DNA of 64,000 nucleotides from Larimichthys crocea (taxonomy: Eukaryota; Chordata; Actinopteri; Sciaenidae). Made by a program: the position numbers and the translations under genes. Location of the stretch: assembly GCF_000972845.2 (NCBI RefSeq), contig NC_040032.1, forward strand, positions 11,506,334 to 11,570,333, given 5' to 3'. Of this stretch, positions 27,093-39,771 are shown one piece after another (position 1 is the first letter of the stretch; each line of letters opens with the position of its first letter). The notes beneath the pieces were generated by a model. The model had not been told where the DNA came from and did not search any database. It worked only from the letters and a program-made list of their open reading frames with translations.

Positions 27093-30000
27093 ACGCTGTT
27101 TGACCTTCATTATCAAGCAAATACATCCCTAATCTACTGAGCTCAGCCACACAAGCAAGGAAGGTGACATCACGCACACATGTACAGTCTGCAGCTATAC
27201 TGAGGTCATTTCCACAGTATTTTCACAGAGTTTGTAGACCCAAGATTCAATTTACATACTACACTAGAGGCATACATAGGGATTCTATAAAGGTTGGGTT
27301 CAATATATTTCAGGTTTTTCTTTGCAAGAATGTTATTCCAGCCAGTTTTGCATTTAGATGCATGTAGAGAGCTGATGTCAGTAAATGAAGTGATACTCAG
27401 TATCAACTTTCTTCTGTTCTTGGTGTCCAAAGACAAACATTTACTGCTAATTTGATTTATATAAATTCTTTCCTGGATGCTTGGATGCTGAAATTCAGTG
27501 ACCGAGACAGATGGACGTGGAAAGCTTGCATGTAGTTTGCATAACAATTATCGGAATGACTAACTAACTTGCAAATATGGCCTGACAATTAGGCGTATAA
27601 CCGCATGAATAAGTCATTGGAAGTAGTAGCAACCCTGAGGTCACTGGTATTTGGGGAATTGACAGAAAGCAACAGCATTTTTTTGTCTTGGTTATCTTAT
27701 TTTTAAACAGTATCTGCATTAATCGTACAGTTTAGATCTAAAGCACCCTCCTCCCTCTGTAAAGGCAAGAAAATCATCTTACATTGTCCACTATGCAGTG
27801 AAACCACAATTAAATATTTTCTGCACATCCAAAGTCTCTTTTCTACCTTGAACTGAGGTGTAAAACCCTGCAGCAGTATACATTTAAGACACATTTGATT
27901 CCTGCTGTGAGAGAAGGTAGCAATGGGCTTGAATGATAAAATTGCGTTGTCAAGGTAACAGGTTGTTCTGAAGACTGCAAATACGTCGTATTGGGGATGC
28001 TCCTATACAATATTTCAATCTGCAGCCTCTGTGGCACTGAAGTACAGAAGCTCTGCGTTTCACTCCCTCAAAGTCGAGCAGGTAACCGCAGATGTAATAT
28101 GGTTTGCATTCATAATTTAAGAGGTATTTAATAGCCAGTCTGTCTTCATCAATGTTATTGAAATTATTCACTGCAAATCTCATTTGCAAAACCAAATCAT
28201 AGCCGTCGGAAACCTTGGGGTGGCACAGTGATTTCTTTCAAATGATGAATGAGGAAAAAAGGTGGGGACTGCTAAAGAATAGAGATACACTGAGGCTCCC
28301 TTTAACATGGCTCCTGATGTAACCATGGATACCTCTATTTCATGGATGGAGTAATTTTAGCTGGAGTGGGATCTGAAGGATAGATATCACCGTTTCTGCA
28401 CTGCACATCATATATTATCACGTCTTAAATATAGATAAAAATAAATGTGATATACTGAAACACGTGCATTTAAATAATCTCACAATTAATGTCACATTTT
28501 CACAAGTGAAGATGCCTCTCTCTCTCTGCTTAATGCACTGCACGGCGGATAACTGACATACGGGGTGTTTTGTTTGCAGAACAATAGTGGATTCTGCATT
28601 CACAGAATCAAGGCAGGTGTCTGTGATGCAGTGGCTCCACTTATATATAATTTAGTAACCTAAACAGCAGTTAGGAAATCAAGCAGATTATATACATATC
28701 TGTACGTTCACAGATTTCTTTCTATGATTCCATGTGACGTTTTGGGGGTCACAATTTGTTTTTAGGATTGAACGTCACTGCAATAAAACAGCAGTGAATC
28801 CAGACACTGTTCATGGACATGTTGCCGTTGTATTTATGAATCCTATTTTTGTCTGTTCTAGTACCGTGTCTTATCAGTTGAAGAGAGAGCAGGCGAAGTG
28901 TCTGCACTGTCAAGGCAACCATGATAGTGCTGGCCACGAGGGATTAAAAGAAGATGTAGCTATGATAAAAACAGAGCAGCGCTGAGACAAACTCGGCCAG
29001 TTTCCTGGAAGTCAAGAAACGAGAGACAGAGTGTTAGATCACTCACAGGTGGATGAATATACTGTACATCTTCTGGCTGTTGTTGTCATGGTTTTACAGA
29101 GAGAGAAAAACAGTGATGAATGAACACTGGGATCATTTCTTTTTGCAATGGTTGCAGAAAGATAAAATATGATGTCAGGTGTGTGTAGAGGATCCTCTTG
29201 TGATTGTGACTGATTTGTGAAAGCAAATTCATCAGGCAGACAGACACACAGAGAGACAGTCAGAGCTTTAGGCCTGATTAAAATGTAGCAGACAGACCGG
29301 TTCACATCAGCAGTGGCAACATGCATCATCCATGGTTATATCAACATTTATAGAAATGACTTGGATCTGGAGTATTTGCATGCTGAATGCAGATATATAC
29401 AGTATTGTGTTTGCTTTGACTGAGCTGTCAAATGCTCTCTGACTCCACCTGCTGGTTTTATTTAACACACATGCACACACACTCACACACACTCTCACTC
29501 ACACACACACACACGTATTAAAATCTGCATGTCAAACGGCCATCATCTGTCATTTTTGAATGCCTCAGGTGTCACTTTGGCAGCGTGGTGGACAAACAAT
29601 TCAAACAATTCAATCCCATGTTGTGCCTGTTATACCTGAGGGTGGTGCTGTTCTGTGGGTGACCCTCCAGCCCTCTGTTGTTGGCCCGTGTTGGCCTGTG
29701 TTGAGCGATGGCAGGAAAGGCAGACGTTTGAACTTTGTGCCAATATTCAAAATTTCATGCCAGATGCCACAGAGTTTCAGTGACATGTTCTGTGAAGCTA
29801 AAAGACAGCCTGCAGCCTGTGAGGGATGTTTTCTGATATCTGACCCTGTGCAGAGTGAATAAACTGCAGGATTTGATCTTTAATACAGATTACAGGAAGT
29901 GACTTGACAGAGATATGGGGAACAACATGCACAACACAGCTCCCCAGATGGACTCACAGAGACTTTGTAGTTCCTGGTCAAGCCCCAAGTGCACCTAACA

Positions 30001-30102
30001 GGATGAAATGTAACATTCGACGGTTGTATCTGTGTCGACTTCAGGCTCTGCAGAAAGAAAAGCAATTTCCTTGATATGATTCTGCATAGTCTGGATCGCA
30101 GA

Positions 30103-30129
<27 letters not shown>
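30103..30129. repeat. CA microsatellite
   Basis: Perfect CA run in gene-free DNA. Confidence 0.9.
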
Positions 30130-30133
<4 letters not shown>

Positions 30134-31637
30134 AGTTCCTTTGGCAGTTTGGCACAATCCATTACAAGTACGGGGTAATCACTGCTTATATGATCCAATT
30201 ATCAGAGAATAGGATTTTGTCAAAATAAATGAAAACACAATTTTCTCTCCGTTCTCATTAAGCTGTGTTTAATTATTCAATGTGGTGTGCTATCATTTTT
30301 AAACATGCCCCAAGTCCATTGGCAAATCTTCAGAGGGATTGTCAGGGATTTTTTAACAGCGTCGCAGTTCCTCTATGAAATTGTTTTAACTGCCATAAAA
30401 AATATTCGGCTTTCATTTATAGATATAGCAAAGTCAGACTGAATGATTTATGTCAGGGAAGCACCAGTGGGGCCTTGGCTGTCGCTATGAAGCAGGAGTT
30501 CTCAGACTCCAGGGAGTCCAGGGACCGACTTGTGTCCATGTGTCCTGTTTGGCTATAAAAGAACGAACGCTTCTGTGGAAGTCTGAATGTTTTCTGTATT
30601 AATATATGAATATATAAACAGCAGCAGACAGTCAGCAACAGACTTTGTTAAGACTCTGAGCTGAGTTTCTCTCTGCAGGGTGCAACTGAACCAGTTTGTT
30701 TGCTTTAAATGTTGGTGTGCGGCAGCTGGTTTACTTTGGCACAGTTAGTAATAACCTTTCTTTGTGTAGTTGTCATTACAGCGAACACATTGAAAATATT
30801 ACAGCAACACTATGACCCTCATTAATCTTCTATATTGCTTATTATACTGATACCATAAGAATTAATGACAAACACACACCATACTGATATCTTAATTTTA
30901 GTCTGGAAGCCCGTACAGTGGACTGTTGTGTGTTTCTGTTATATATTTACTGTTTGTACTGCCTCAAAATATTTGTTTGGAAATCATAGTTGAAGTTGTA
31001 AAGGTGAGAAAAATAGATATTGTCAGAGTTTAGATAGTGTTTCATGTGAGTCTACAAATATTTGACTTTTACTCTTCCTTGTGTTCAGTTGGGTTTTGTG
31101 TAGAACAAGTAAAGGCGTGTTATGGAAGTGTGTCCTCAGGGGAAAGGGGGGAAACTCAAAGTGTGTGTAAGGACTTACTGTGCATGCATTATAGAGGAAA
31201 CATAAAAGTAGAATAGCAGAAATATTTACATCTCATCTGTCTAAAGACAGAAACTTACACTCCAGACCAGACGGTGGCAGAGACGTGCTCTAACTGTGTT
31301 CCTACACTGCCCAGAAATAAATTAATAAAACTGAAAAATTAAAAGAAGAAAAGAAAAACACAACAAAGATGAAATAGCTGTGAAGAGATAAATCTTCGAA
31401 CCCGGAGATGACACGTAGATTTACGCATTGCTGTCAAAAATGAACTCTACCATCATTTTATGAGATATACTAATAAGAAATAACGTTTTTTAACAATAAC
31501 AAAGTGTATGAGTGTAAGTTAAACTCTTTATGTTCATAATATAACGCGATTTATGCGTTTTTCCAGCGTTGCACGTCGCACTGCGCATGTCCAAAACAAA
31601 CCATTTATATCAGGCTTTATGTTAGCCCCATAGACAC

Positions 31638-31672
31638 ATATATATATATATATATATATACGTATATGTATA
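31638..31672. repeat. TA microsatellite
   Basis: TA run ending in a TACGTATATGTATA-like palindromic stretch. Confidence 0.85.
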
Positions 31673-32439
31673 TAGACAAACAAACAAATAAAGAATTCAG
31701 TCATACTAGTTCACGTTGTGCAATAGTAACATATCACCAGCATAATTACATGATAGTATAATAAGGATCAAAAGGGGAAAAGCATGAAAACAAAAAAGCA
31801 AAAATAAAACTTAGATGTAACAGACTTTGTAATCTTACATATAAATACATTTCTAGTTATGACTGTTGAAAATATCTGCATGAATATTCATTATAGACAT
31901 TTTTTATTAAGAGACTAATCAAAGCTTAAATGATGGTGATGAATCTTTAAATTTACATTTATGGATGTGAAATTTCCCTAATAAAATATAAAGGTTGACA
32001 ATAATACATAGTTTCTTTTCTTTGTATTCAAAATAAGTAATAAAGTTTTTTCCCTCAATGTTGATTTTATGTTTTGTTTCACACGATATATAGTTTTGAA
32101 GTTCTTTCCTAAATGTGCTACTGTATGGGCAACTATAAAATAAATGAGTTTTTGATACATATGCTTTATATGGGTGTATGTTATGTACTATTTTAAAATG
32201 TAATGCAAGTGACACAGAATTTAAAAGGAGCAACAAGCCAGGCTTTATGCCAATCAACATCCATAAAGATACAAATGTTTTTTCCTCTCGGTGTTATTTC
32301 CTTAACATTGTTTATTAGTGCGTGTTTTACTCGGGAACACCATTTATATGAAGAATAGTTCATGCACATTCTGATTTTTATAGCTTTTCATTATTAATTC
32401 TGTCATTCCGCTGGGAATGGAGAAGTCTGTGTGTGAAGT

Positions 32440-32710
32440 GTTTGGAGAAATTGCGCAAACACGAGGCGAGTCATGCTCTTGTGTCGCATTGACTCTCTGC
32501 GGCGTCAGCTGGGGCGTGTTGACGGAGCCTCCTCCTCCACCACCTCCTCCTCCACCTCCTCCTCCTCCTGGGACTGCTGCTAGCTGAGGTTAGTGAAACT
32601 CACGCAATCACCGTCAGACTCAACTCCGACAAAGTGCAGCTTCCTCCCGGTAAATATCCACAATCCAGATCAGACATTAGCGCATAAACGGTGGAGGATC
32701 AGAGCACAGG
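32440..32710 (+). promoter_or_regulatory. capns1: Probable capns1 promoter and noncoding first exon
   Basis: This is a GC- and CpG-richer island in AT-rich surroundings, with a CCT/CCA tract at 32528-32569. The first coding exon of capns1 has a good acceptor just upstream of its ATG (AG at 33964-33965), which implies an upstream noncoding exon. A donor-like CAG/GTAATT at 32709-32710 could close it, though other donors nearby (for example around 32650) are possible. No TATA box is evident. Confidence 0.4.
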
Positions 32711-33584
32711 TAATTACGGTAAAAAGAAAACCCGTGCTAACATGTAGCGTGTTTAACCCGTGCTAGTGCTAAAGTTAGTTAGCTGTCCTGGTGGCTGAGT
32801 ACCGAGCTAAGTTAAGAGGCTGCACAGTTTTACAAACTGGATTTGTCAGCGGCAGTTTGGTTTTAGTTAGATTAATAAATAAGCTGCTAATGTCCGAGCT
32901 CACGTTAACGCACTTTAACGGCTCTTGCTCTTTCTCGTGCGTGTTTAACTGACAGTTACGGTAAGTTAACCTGAGCGTAGCCGATCTTTAAACTTCAAAA
33001 ACAACATGTTTTACCCGTTAATGTTTTTTTTTAAAGTGCTTATAGTTTTTATAAAGGTTTAATGTGTCAGGATGACCTTTTTTAATTTTTTAATTGGCTC
33101 TGTTTTCAGCTTTCAGGGTGCGGCATTTGACATTTTTTGTTTTCGCAACAGGAAAAATGTTTCAAGTGGCTGCTGCAGCTGTAGTGTGGGTGTAACCGGG
33201 AATCACACACTAAACAAGCCAATGCATGAGAGATAACAAGTTCAGCCGTAGATCTGCACACAGCTTAGGCCCAGTCATGGTTTCCATTAGCATTACATTG
33301 TGCATGCATGTCATGTTCACTATTGTATGTCGTCTAATTGTTAATTATAGACCTCTGCACAGTACCGTATATAGTCAGTTGTTGGACCTCATGGGCGAGA
33401 GACAAACAGAACATAACGTGTCTGACATATAATAACTTATATTTACTTTATTCACCTTATTAACCTATTTATATGCTGGGTTATTAACCCAGATGTGTTT
33501 ATAATTGATAAAACGTTCAGTAATGTGTGAATAATATGTTAATAGTAATAGTTTTTGTCAAAAGTAGCTTTTTATTGCATATTA

Positions 33585-33885
33585 AGTTAACTTTATTATC
33601 AATGGACATACAGAGAATCGAAATTGCGTTTCCCTCTTATCCCGGTGCAAACAGCAATAAACATGAAATATAAAATATAAAAGATGTATAAATATAAAAA
33701 TATATACAAGCTAAAAGACATCCGAGAATAGAAAAGATATAAATGGTATAAATATGGCACAGTATAAACAGAATTATCAGTATAAATATAAAATTAAATC
33801 AAACTGGTGGACCCCCTGCAGTACCTCTGCGGACCGCCTAGGGGTCACGGACCCCTGGTTGAAGACCCCCTGCTCTAACCACATG
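33585..33885 (-). repeat. Dispersed repeat (composite) in the capns1 5' intron
   Basis: The left part is an AT-rich block starting taactttattatcaatggac, the kind of 3'-tail sequence found in several teleost repeats. The right part contains ggtcacggacccctggttgaagacc, recognisable as a frequent teleost repeat end. There is no coding potential. Boundaries are approximate. Confidence 0.5.
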
Positions 33886-33975
33886 TAATCACTGCTGTGA
33901 TAGTTTCCGAGTGTTTTTAAGTGATCTGTGTGGTGTCTAACTCATGTCGCATTCTGCGTTCACAGCTGAGAGAAA

Positions 33976-36831
33976 ATGTTTTTTGCCAAGAAGTTCATCA
34001 GTGGCATCATCGATGTCGTCAGGTGAGAATCTGCCACCCGTCTAAAACCCCCCCAAAAAAATCTGATCTGTGTTTTTAACTTCTTGCTCGTCTCTTCGCA
34101 GCAACATCGACGTAGACCAGTTTGTGCCCTCTGACCCTGTGAGTATCGACACTGATGTTACCGGCTCTGTCTGACCGTCACCGTTTTGGTTTTCTAACGT
34201 TTTGCCGTCGCTCTTCTCCCGCAGCCTCCACCACGCAGGCCGGCCGTGTACGCAGAGCAGCATGAGAGCGACGAGGAGAAACAGTTTCGCAGAGTCTTCC
34301 AGCAGCTCGCTGGAGAAGTGAGTGCTACCTTTTATTAATATAAGAACATCTCATCCTTCATCCATGTCTGCTTTTCTGCTGTGATGTTCACACTGTTGAC
34401 TGTTTGTCATACAGGACATGGAAGTGAGCCCGACCGAGCTGATGAACATCCTCAACAGAATCATTTCAAAGCGTAAGTGTCACATTGAGTCTGTCTGGTT
34501 CTTGTAGTTCTTTGTGGTCTCGTGCTCTGTTTTATGTATCTTTTTAAAAGAGACAAACAACATGATGAGTCTTCTTGTGTTTCAGGTGACGACCTGAAGA
34601 CGGATGGTTTCAGCATTGAGTCTTGCAGGAGCATGGTGGCAGTCATGGATGTATCCTTTCTGTCGTTAGGAGACTTTATGTGTTTGTGTAATCGAGGTGA
34701 CAGTATGAAGCCGGTGGTGACAGCGCAGGAGAGAGAGAGAACAGTTGGCTATAAGAATTTTAAAAAAGGGAAGTGACTCATAAAAATGAACTCCCTTACA
34801 GCATTGGATAGTAATGAGTAATGACCTTGAAATCTGTGAAGGTTAAACACTGAGATATCTGGACATGCTGCTCCAAAGACGGAGCCATGATCCCGAAACT
34901 TTGGCCAAATTATGAAAAGATCTCTAAGACTGTGCTTGGCTTCCTAGCTCTGGAAGTTTTTTATTAGTAAGCAGTAATATTTTCACATCTAACTATAAAA
35001 CCACTTAAAGGTAGCTCAGTGAGATTTATGTCATCCTCACATCAGTAGTTTAAAATCCATCTGCAGTTTCTACTGTGACTTCTGTGCTACATGAAAGAGG
35101 AAGGCACGTTAAGATACACCTTGGGCAAATACAGCGTACCCACAAGTATGGCAACTGTTTATCAAAGCTGGAATCTTGATGACTCTGTGTCTGTTGTCCT
35201 TAACGCTATTTCAGAGCGACAGCACCGGGAAACTCGGCTTTCACGAATTCAAACACCTCTGGAACAATATAAAGAAATGGCAGGCGAGTACAGCAGGCGT
35301 GTTGCGTTCGTTGGACACATCTGTTTCTGTGCAGCGCAGTTACATTCCTGTGGTCCGTGTTAATCATCTCCAGTTAGAGCGAACATACAAGACATTGTAG
35401 CCCGAAGAGCCAGTGTGTTAGATGGCATTCCGTGGTGACTGAATCTTGCTTGTTTAGGAGGAACTGCAGTGGCAGGGAGAAATGCAAAACGCCCGATCTA
35501 GAGCCGATGTTTGGTTTGTCCATTCAGGGCTACTGTAGAAACATGATGGTGCAACATGGTGGACTCTTGGCTCTTGACAAATTTTTAGGTTCTCACGAAT
35601 ATTAAGCTTCATCTCTGCCCCCATAAATGTCACACACTGGACCTTTTAAATCATAAACAGTATCAGCTGTTTATTGATGTTACGGATTACTTTAATTTGA
35701 ATGTATAAAGTGCCAAATCCCTCATATTTTAATTAACTGTTATGTGTTGCATAGACATAAATCTGTATACTGCGTTTACTGAGGTTCACACATTATTAAA
35801 TTGTCAACATGTGGAACAGATGATTTAATTTTCTGTCAAAGGAAAATCTTAGCATCAATCTGCTCTGTCAGTCACGTGACTCATGTATTTAGTGCATGAT
35901 GAAGCATACAGTACAAGAAAAACGGCCGTACCCGGTTGTAAAACATACAATAATCAGCGGTTGTTGCTTTCTAGGAAACGTTCACGTGACATAAATGCTC
36001 TCAGTACTTACATTGTTGTTTTTTAGGGAGTGTACAAATCCTATGACGCGGACGGCTCCGGTGTCATCGGTGCAGACGAGTTGCCAAGCGCATTCAGAGC
36101 CGCAGGTGAGTTTGTTGGCTGAATGTTTGCACAGCTACTGAAAAGATGCAGAGCAAACCACACATTATTAAAACCAGTAATGAAAGCCACAGAACTTCAC
36201 AAATGAAGTGCACATTTCAAACATCGGATGGATCATTGTTTCATAAACTGAATGTAAATATGAGCGTTTTATCGTGATTCGTTTTAGCTCTCGCTGGCAT
36301 CATTTTATTATCTTGTCATTTTGAGGGAACGCTATTTAAATGGATGAACCGCTTGGTCAAAATTTCCGTGATAGATATGGGAAGCCAGTCAAATTAAAGT
36401 CAGTCTGTGGTTCATCTCCTCCTCAGGTTTCCCTCTCAACGATCAGCTGTTCGACCTGATAATCCGCAGATACAGCGACGAAAGCGGGAACATGGATTTC
36501 GACAACTACATTGGCTGCCTCGTGAGGCTGGACGCCATGTGCCGTGAGTCATTAAAAAATATATATTGATTAACTTGTTGGTTTAGCAGCTTTATCTGCG
36601 TGATGAGACTGAACTGAAGGAGTTGTAGCTGTAATATCTTTTCTTCTTCAGGTGCCTTCAAAACCCTGGATAAGGACAACAATGGGACTATCAAAGTCAA
36701 CGTTCAGGAGGTAACGTAATCTCAGTTATTTTAAACGTCAGTGAGGTTTGATTGGACTTCAGTGGTTACATAAAGTCATCTTCTCTGCTCTTCTTTCCTT
36801 TCAGTGGCTTCAGTTGACCATGTACTCTTGA
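33976..36831 (+). CDS. capns1: Calpain small subunit 1 (10 coding exons)
   Basis: This is the regulatory subunit of the conventional calpains, cytosolic Ca2+-dependent cysteine proteases; it dimerises with the large subunit through its penta-EF-hand domain. Coding exons are 33976-34022, 34102-34138, 34225-34317, 34415-34472, 34586-34650, 35215-35283, 36027-36105, 36427-36543, 36652-36710 and 36805-36831, giving 216 aa with phases fully consistent. The N-terminus (MFFAKKFISGII) is short. The long glycine-rich domain of mammalian CAPNS1 (268 aa) is missing; after a PPPP stretch the penta-EF-hand core starts near residue 45. EF loops include 100-111 (DSDSTGKLGFHE) and 130-141 (DADGSGVIGADE). The C-terminus WLQLTMYS is the family signature. 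The intron after 34650 has U12-type signals and the one after 35283 is GC-AG. Teleost a/b duplicate status is unresolved. Confidence 0.95.
34651..35214 (+). other. capns1: U12-type (minor spliceosome) intron of capns1
   Basis: The donor reads GTATCCTTT at 34651-34659, an exact U12 5' splice-site consensus. A branch-site motif TCCTTAAC lies at 35197-35204, about 11 bases before the AG at 35213-35214. There is no long polypyrimidine tract next to the acceptor. Splicing here joins MD to SDSTGKLGF in phase 0, exactly within the second EF-hand loop. Confidence 0.88.
35284..36026 (+). other. capns1: GC-AG intron of capns1
   Basis: The exon ends TGGCAG and the intron begins GCGAGT rather than GT; the acceptor is ttttag at 36021-36026. 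Using GC keeps the frame and gives the expected KKWQ-GVYKSYD junction. The nearest GT, four bases downstream, would shift the frame. A MITE-like repeat sits inside the intron at 35411-35648. Confidence 0.8.
35411..35648 (+). repeat. MITE-like teleost dispersed repeat, second copy
   Basis: It begins ccagtgtgttagatggcatt and ends near cacacactggacctttta, with related sequence at both ends in inverted orientation (terminal inverted repeat-like). The internal block ttggtttgtccattcagggc followed by tactgtagaaacatg matches, as reverse complement, the copy near 440-500. It has no coding potential and lies inside the capns1 GC-AG intron. Confidence 0.65.
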
Positions 36832-38370
36832 GTCCGGGACGAGGCCTCTCCTGCGTGTCATACAGAAACCACTTTGTTTGTCTGCACAGTACAAAATACT
36901 TTTTTTCAACCATCCCTACAACTTCCTGTTAGTCAGCGAATCCCTTGTGTGTGCAGGTTTATTTCAAATGTTAAAAATGTAATGCCAAGTGTGCAATATT
37001 CCATAATACTTGCAAGACAGGGTTGGTACTGTGTTACCGGTCGGGAGAAACACAAACCTGCACTCACAATCGATAGCTGAGGATTTAAAAAACATGAATG
37101 CTACTGAATGTTCTGGACACGTATGTAGCCAACACGATTAAGGTGCCACTTATTTGCTTTTTTAACCTGCCTCAAGCCAAAACTACACACGAGGAAGCAG
37201 GCCAACGTTAAGATGCTTTTACACCGTGAAATTTATGGGAAAAAAAATTAACTAATGTGAAGGCTCCTGTTCATGCGTGGCTGGGTCTGGTTTCACAAAG
37301 ATTAAAAGGTTACAGGCAAATGAGGAAATACTGCTGAAGGCCAGTTTAAGAAATAAAGAGTGACATTGTTTTACATACCTGACTGAACTGTTTGTCACCT
37401 GCTGACAAAAACAGGAAAGCCGGCTCACTCGTCACAGGTTTTCTGTCGGAGTGAACACAGATTAACAGTGTTAAACTAGTTAGGCGGCCCATGTTTTTTG
37501 TTTTTAATGGCCACACACACCACTTATCTCTTTAATGATGTTCTTCTCAGAACTGTGTAGGCGTGTACGGACTGCTTGATTGACATCCCTGTCTCTCCAC
37601 TGTTCGTTTTGTCCTACCTGTTAGACAGGTCATTGTACACCTTTCGGGTTCATGTTAGTACAAGGTTCTTGGTGACTTTGGAAATTCTTAGCAGCTTCAC
37701 TCAATAACCAGCTTGCACGTTCACTAAGAATCACAAGGGTGTAGATTGTCCCACCCAAACAGGTGTGACAAAACTGTCGGTGTGTATACGCCCGTGAAGC
37801 CACGAGAAGAGATGTATTTGGGTCAGTGTGTCATGTCTTTAGGAGATAGCCATGTTCATTGTCTTTGTGAAACAAGCCCCAAGTTCACTGACCGGAGAGT
37901 AAAGTAGATATTTCAATCTAGGTGAACTTGCATCAGCCTATTGCAAGTTAATTATGGTTTATTAATGACTAATACACTCCATTATGCTTGCATCAGAGTT
38001 GCACTGTTACTGTATATGCATAGGAGTCAGGAATGCCAGTTTGTTTATGTCTGGGCAGCCTAATATTTTTCCATTTAATGTTTCATGCTGGTTAGTTTAA
38101 CTTGGCCGCGGCATTATCTATGTCTCAGCTTCCACTTTACTTTTCTTACCACTGTGTTCTTTATTCAGACTTCCTGCACCGGAAAAAATTCCAGCACAAT
38201 ATGTAAATTGAAGATATATAACGTTATAACGTGTATGCCACTAATGCATGAAGCCAATATTAAAGGGTTTTTAACCATGTAGTTTTAGCCACAGTCATTA
38301 AACTGTTAAAATGCTTGGTGAAATAAATACGTGTGCCATATTTGAAATAAAAGGGGTATGTTAAATGTGT
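36832..38370 (+). other. capns1: capns1 3' UTR with polyadenylation signals
   Basis: About 1.5 kb of noncoding sequence follows the stop. AATAAA occurs at 38322-38327 and again at 38346-38351, followed by a GT-rich stretch (gtatgttaaatgtgtctgtc), a good candidate for the cleavage region. Confidence 0.6.
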
Positions 38371-39235
38371 CTGTCTTATTCTTGATGCTCTACCTAATAA
38401 TAACCTAGTTATGTTCTTGCCCGTTGCACGCATGCATGCCCAGATATTGTGCAGATTGGGAGTTTCCCTTAACAACAAATGAAGCATTCAACAGTCAACA
38501 ATATATAATCTTCCTATTTGTAATTAACCTGCCTCCTGTGTAAACAGTCTGCAGCTGAACAGGGTCGGCCTACACTGCTGTACTGTGGTACTTTTTTCTG
38601 AGGTGGTACGCAGTGTAAAAAGTTAGAAAAACAGTGATCTAAGTAATTGGTTCATATTGTTACTCCATTATATACAGGCTGATAACATCCAACAGGGAAC
38701 GGAAGCTCTTAATGTTATATTGCTCTGTTCAAAGCCACCAGACTCCTTTGACAGAAACGGTAGATTAGAGTGTTGTAGTACTCGAAATCGGTCTGCATTT
38801 TTACTCGGTCTCAGACAAAGAGGACTCTAGATTTTAGTTCAAGACCACAACTGTAGGGATGTCACTTAATTGCCTGTGTCTGATCTATTCTTTAACTGTC
38901 TGGAGGGAGGAGACATCAGCCAAATCTTTTGGAATGAAATTCAAGTCCATCTGCAAAAACAGGGTCCAAAAGAACACATCAGTTTGTACACACTTCAAGG
39001 AGACGCTTAATGACTCAATGTAACCACGCTTCACCCAAAGTGTTTTCATGAAAAATAGCTACCTAAATCTGGTCTGGTATATTACCTGTGTGAATATGAG
39101 TCATCTATCCATCCATCCACCAACAGTGCCCTCCACTGGCAGAAAAAGTGTCACAATAAAATAAAAACAAATACTTTTTTTTTTTTTTGCATGTTACATT
39201 ACTTGATCATCAACAACAGCAACATACTGGTTAAT
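38371..39235. other. Gene-free DNA downstream of capns1
   Basis: AT-rich DNA with no gene, RNA or recognised repeat that I can support, apart from a T-run at about 39177-39189. Confidence 0.6.

Positions 39236-39238
<3 letters not shown>

Positions 39239-39279
<41 letters not shown>
39239..39279. repeat. GATA microsatellite
   Basis: About ten perfect tandem TAGA units. Confidence 0.95.
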
Positions 39280-39326
39280 TCATCCCTTAGTTATGCTGCC
39301 ATAGGATTAGACTGCTGGGGGACTTT

Positions 39327-39354
39327 CTTTCTCTCTCTCTCTCTCTCTCTCTCT
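39327..39354. repeat. CT microsatellite
   Basis: Perfect CT run. Confidence 0.95.
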
Positions 39355-39439
39355 GATGATTTGCTGCCGCTGTGCATCTGTGTCTCTCTATCTCTATCAC
39401 AGGTTCCACTGCTGCTGTAATCATTCTATCATTTATTGT

Positions 39440-39698
39440 AATTGTACAATATGTTTGTGTTGATTTGTCCTGTGCACGTGACATCTATTGCATGCCTGTC
39501 TGTCCTGGGAGAGGGATCCCTCCTCTGTGGCTCTTCCTGAGCTTTCTTACACATTTTTTCCCTGTTAAAGGTTTTTTGTGGGCAAGTTTTTCCTCACTCG
39601 AACCGAGGGTCTAAGGACAGAGGGTGTCACTCCCTGTACAGATTGTAAAGCCCTCAGAGGCAAATGTACTTTGTGACTGATTTGATTTGATCTGATTT

Positions 39699-39700
<2 letters not shown>
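39440..39700 (+). repeat. Teleost dispersed repeat (retroposon-like)
   Basis: The sequence runs through tcctgggagagggatccctc, then ttcctgagctttctta, then aagtttttcctcactcgaac, then ctaaggacagagggtgtc, and ends in attgtaaagccctcagaggc and a TTTGA-rich tail. I recognise this string of motifs as a very common teleost repeat. Its 3' portion also occurs reversed at 26622-26700. It is noncoding. Confidence 0.7.

Positions 39701-39771
<71 letters not shown>
39700..39771. repeat. GATA microsatellite, long array
   Basis: About 18 tandem GATA units at the junction of two dispersed repeats. The next repeat family normally ends in a TATC/GATA-type tail (compare tatctatctag at 42000-42010), so the array probably expanded from that tail. 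Confidence 0.95.

Larger units (their letters stand above)
25351..32430. other. Gene-free region between nova2 and capns1
   Basis: About 7 kb of AT-rich sequence with no assembled gene. It contains a fragment of a teleost dispersed repeat (26622-26700), a TCC tract (27053-27092), CA runs (about 29465-29513 and 30103-30129) and a TA run (31638-31672). Open frames here (for example 26145-26387 and 29560-29862) show no domain and no plausible splice partners. Confidence 0.7.

Noticed and set aside
39239..39771. Regularly repeated units that might suggest a CRISPR array
   Set aside because: They are simple GATA and CT microsatellites without spacers, in a vertebrate genome.
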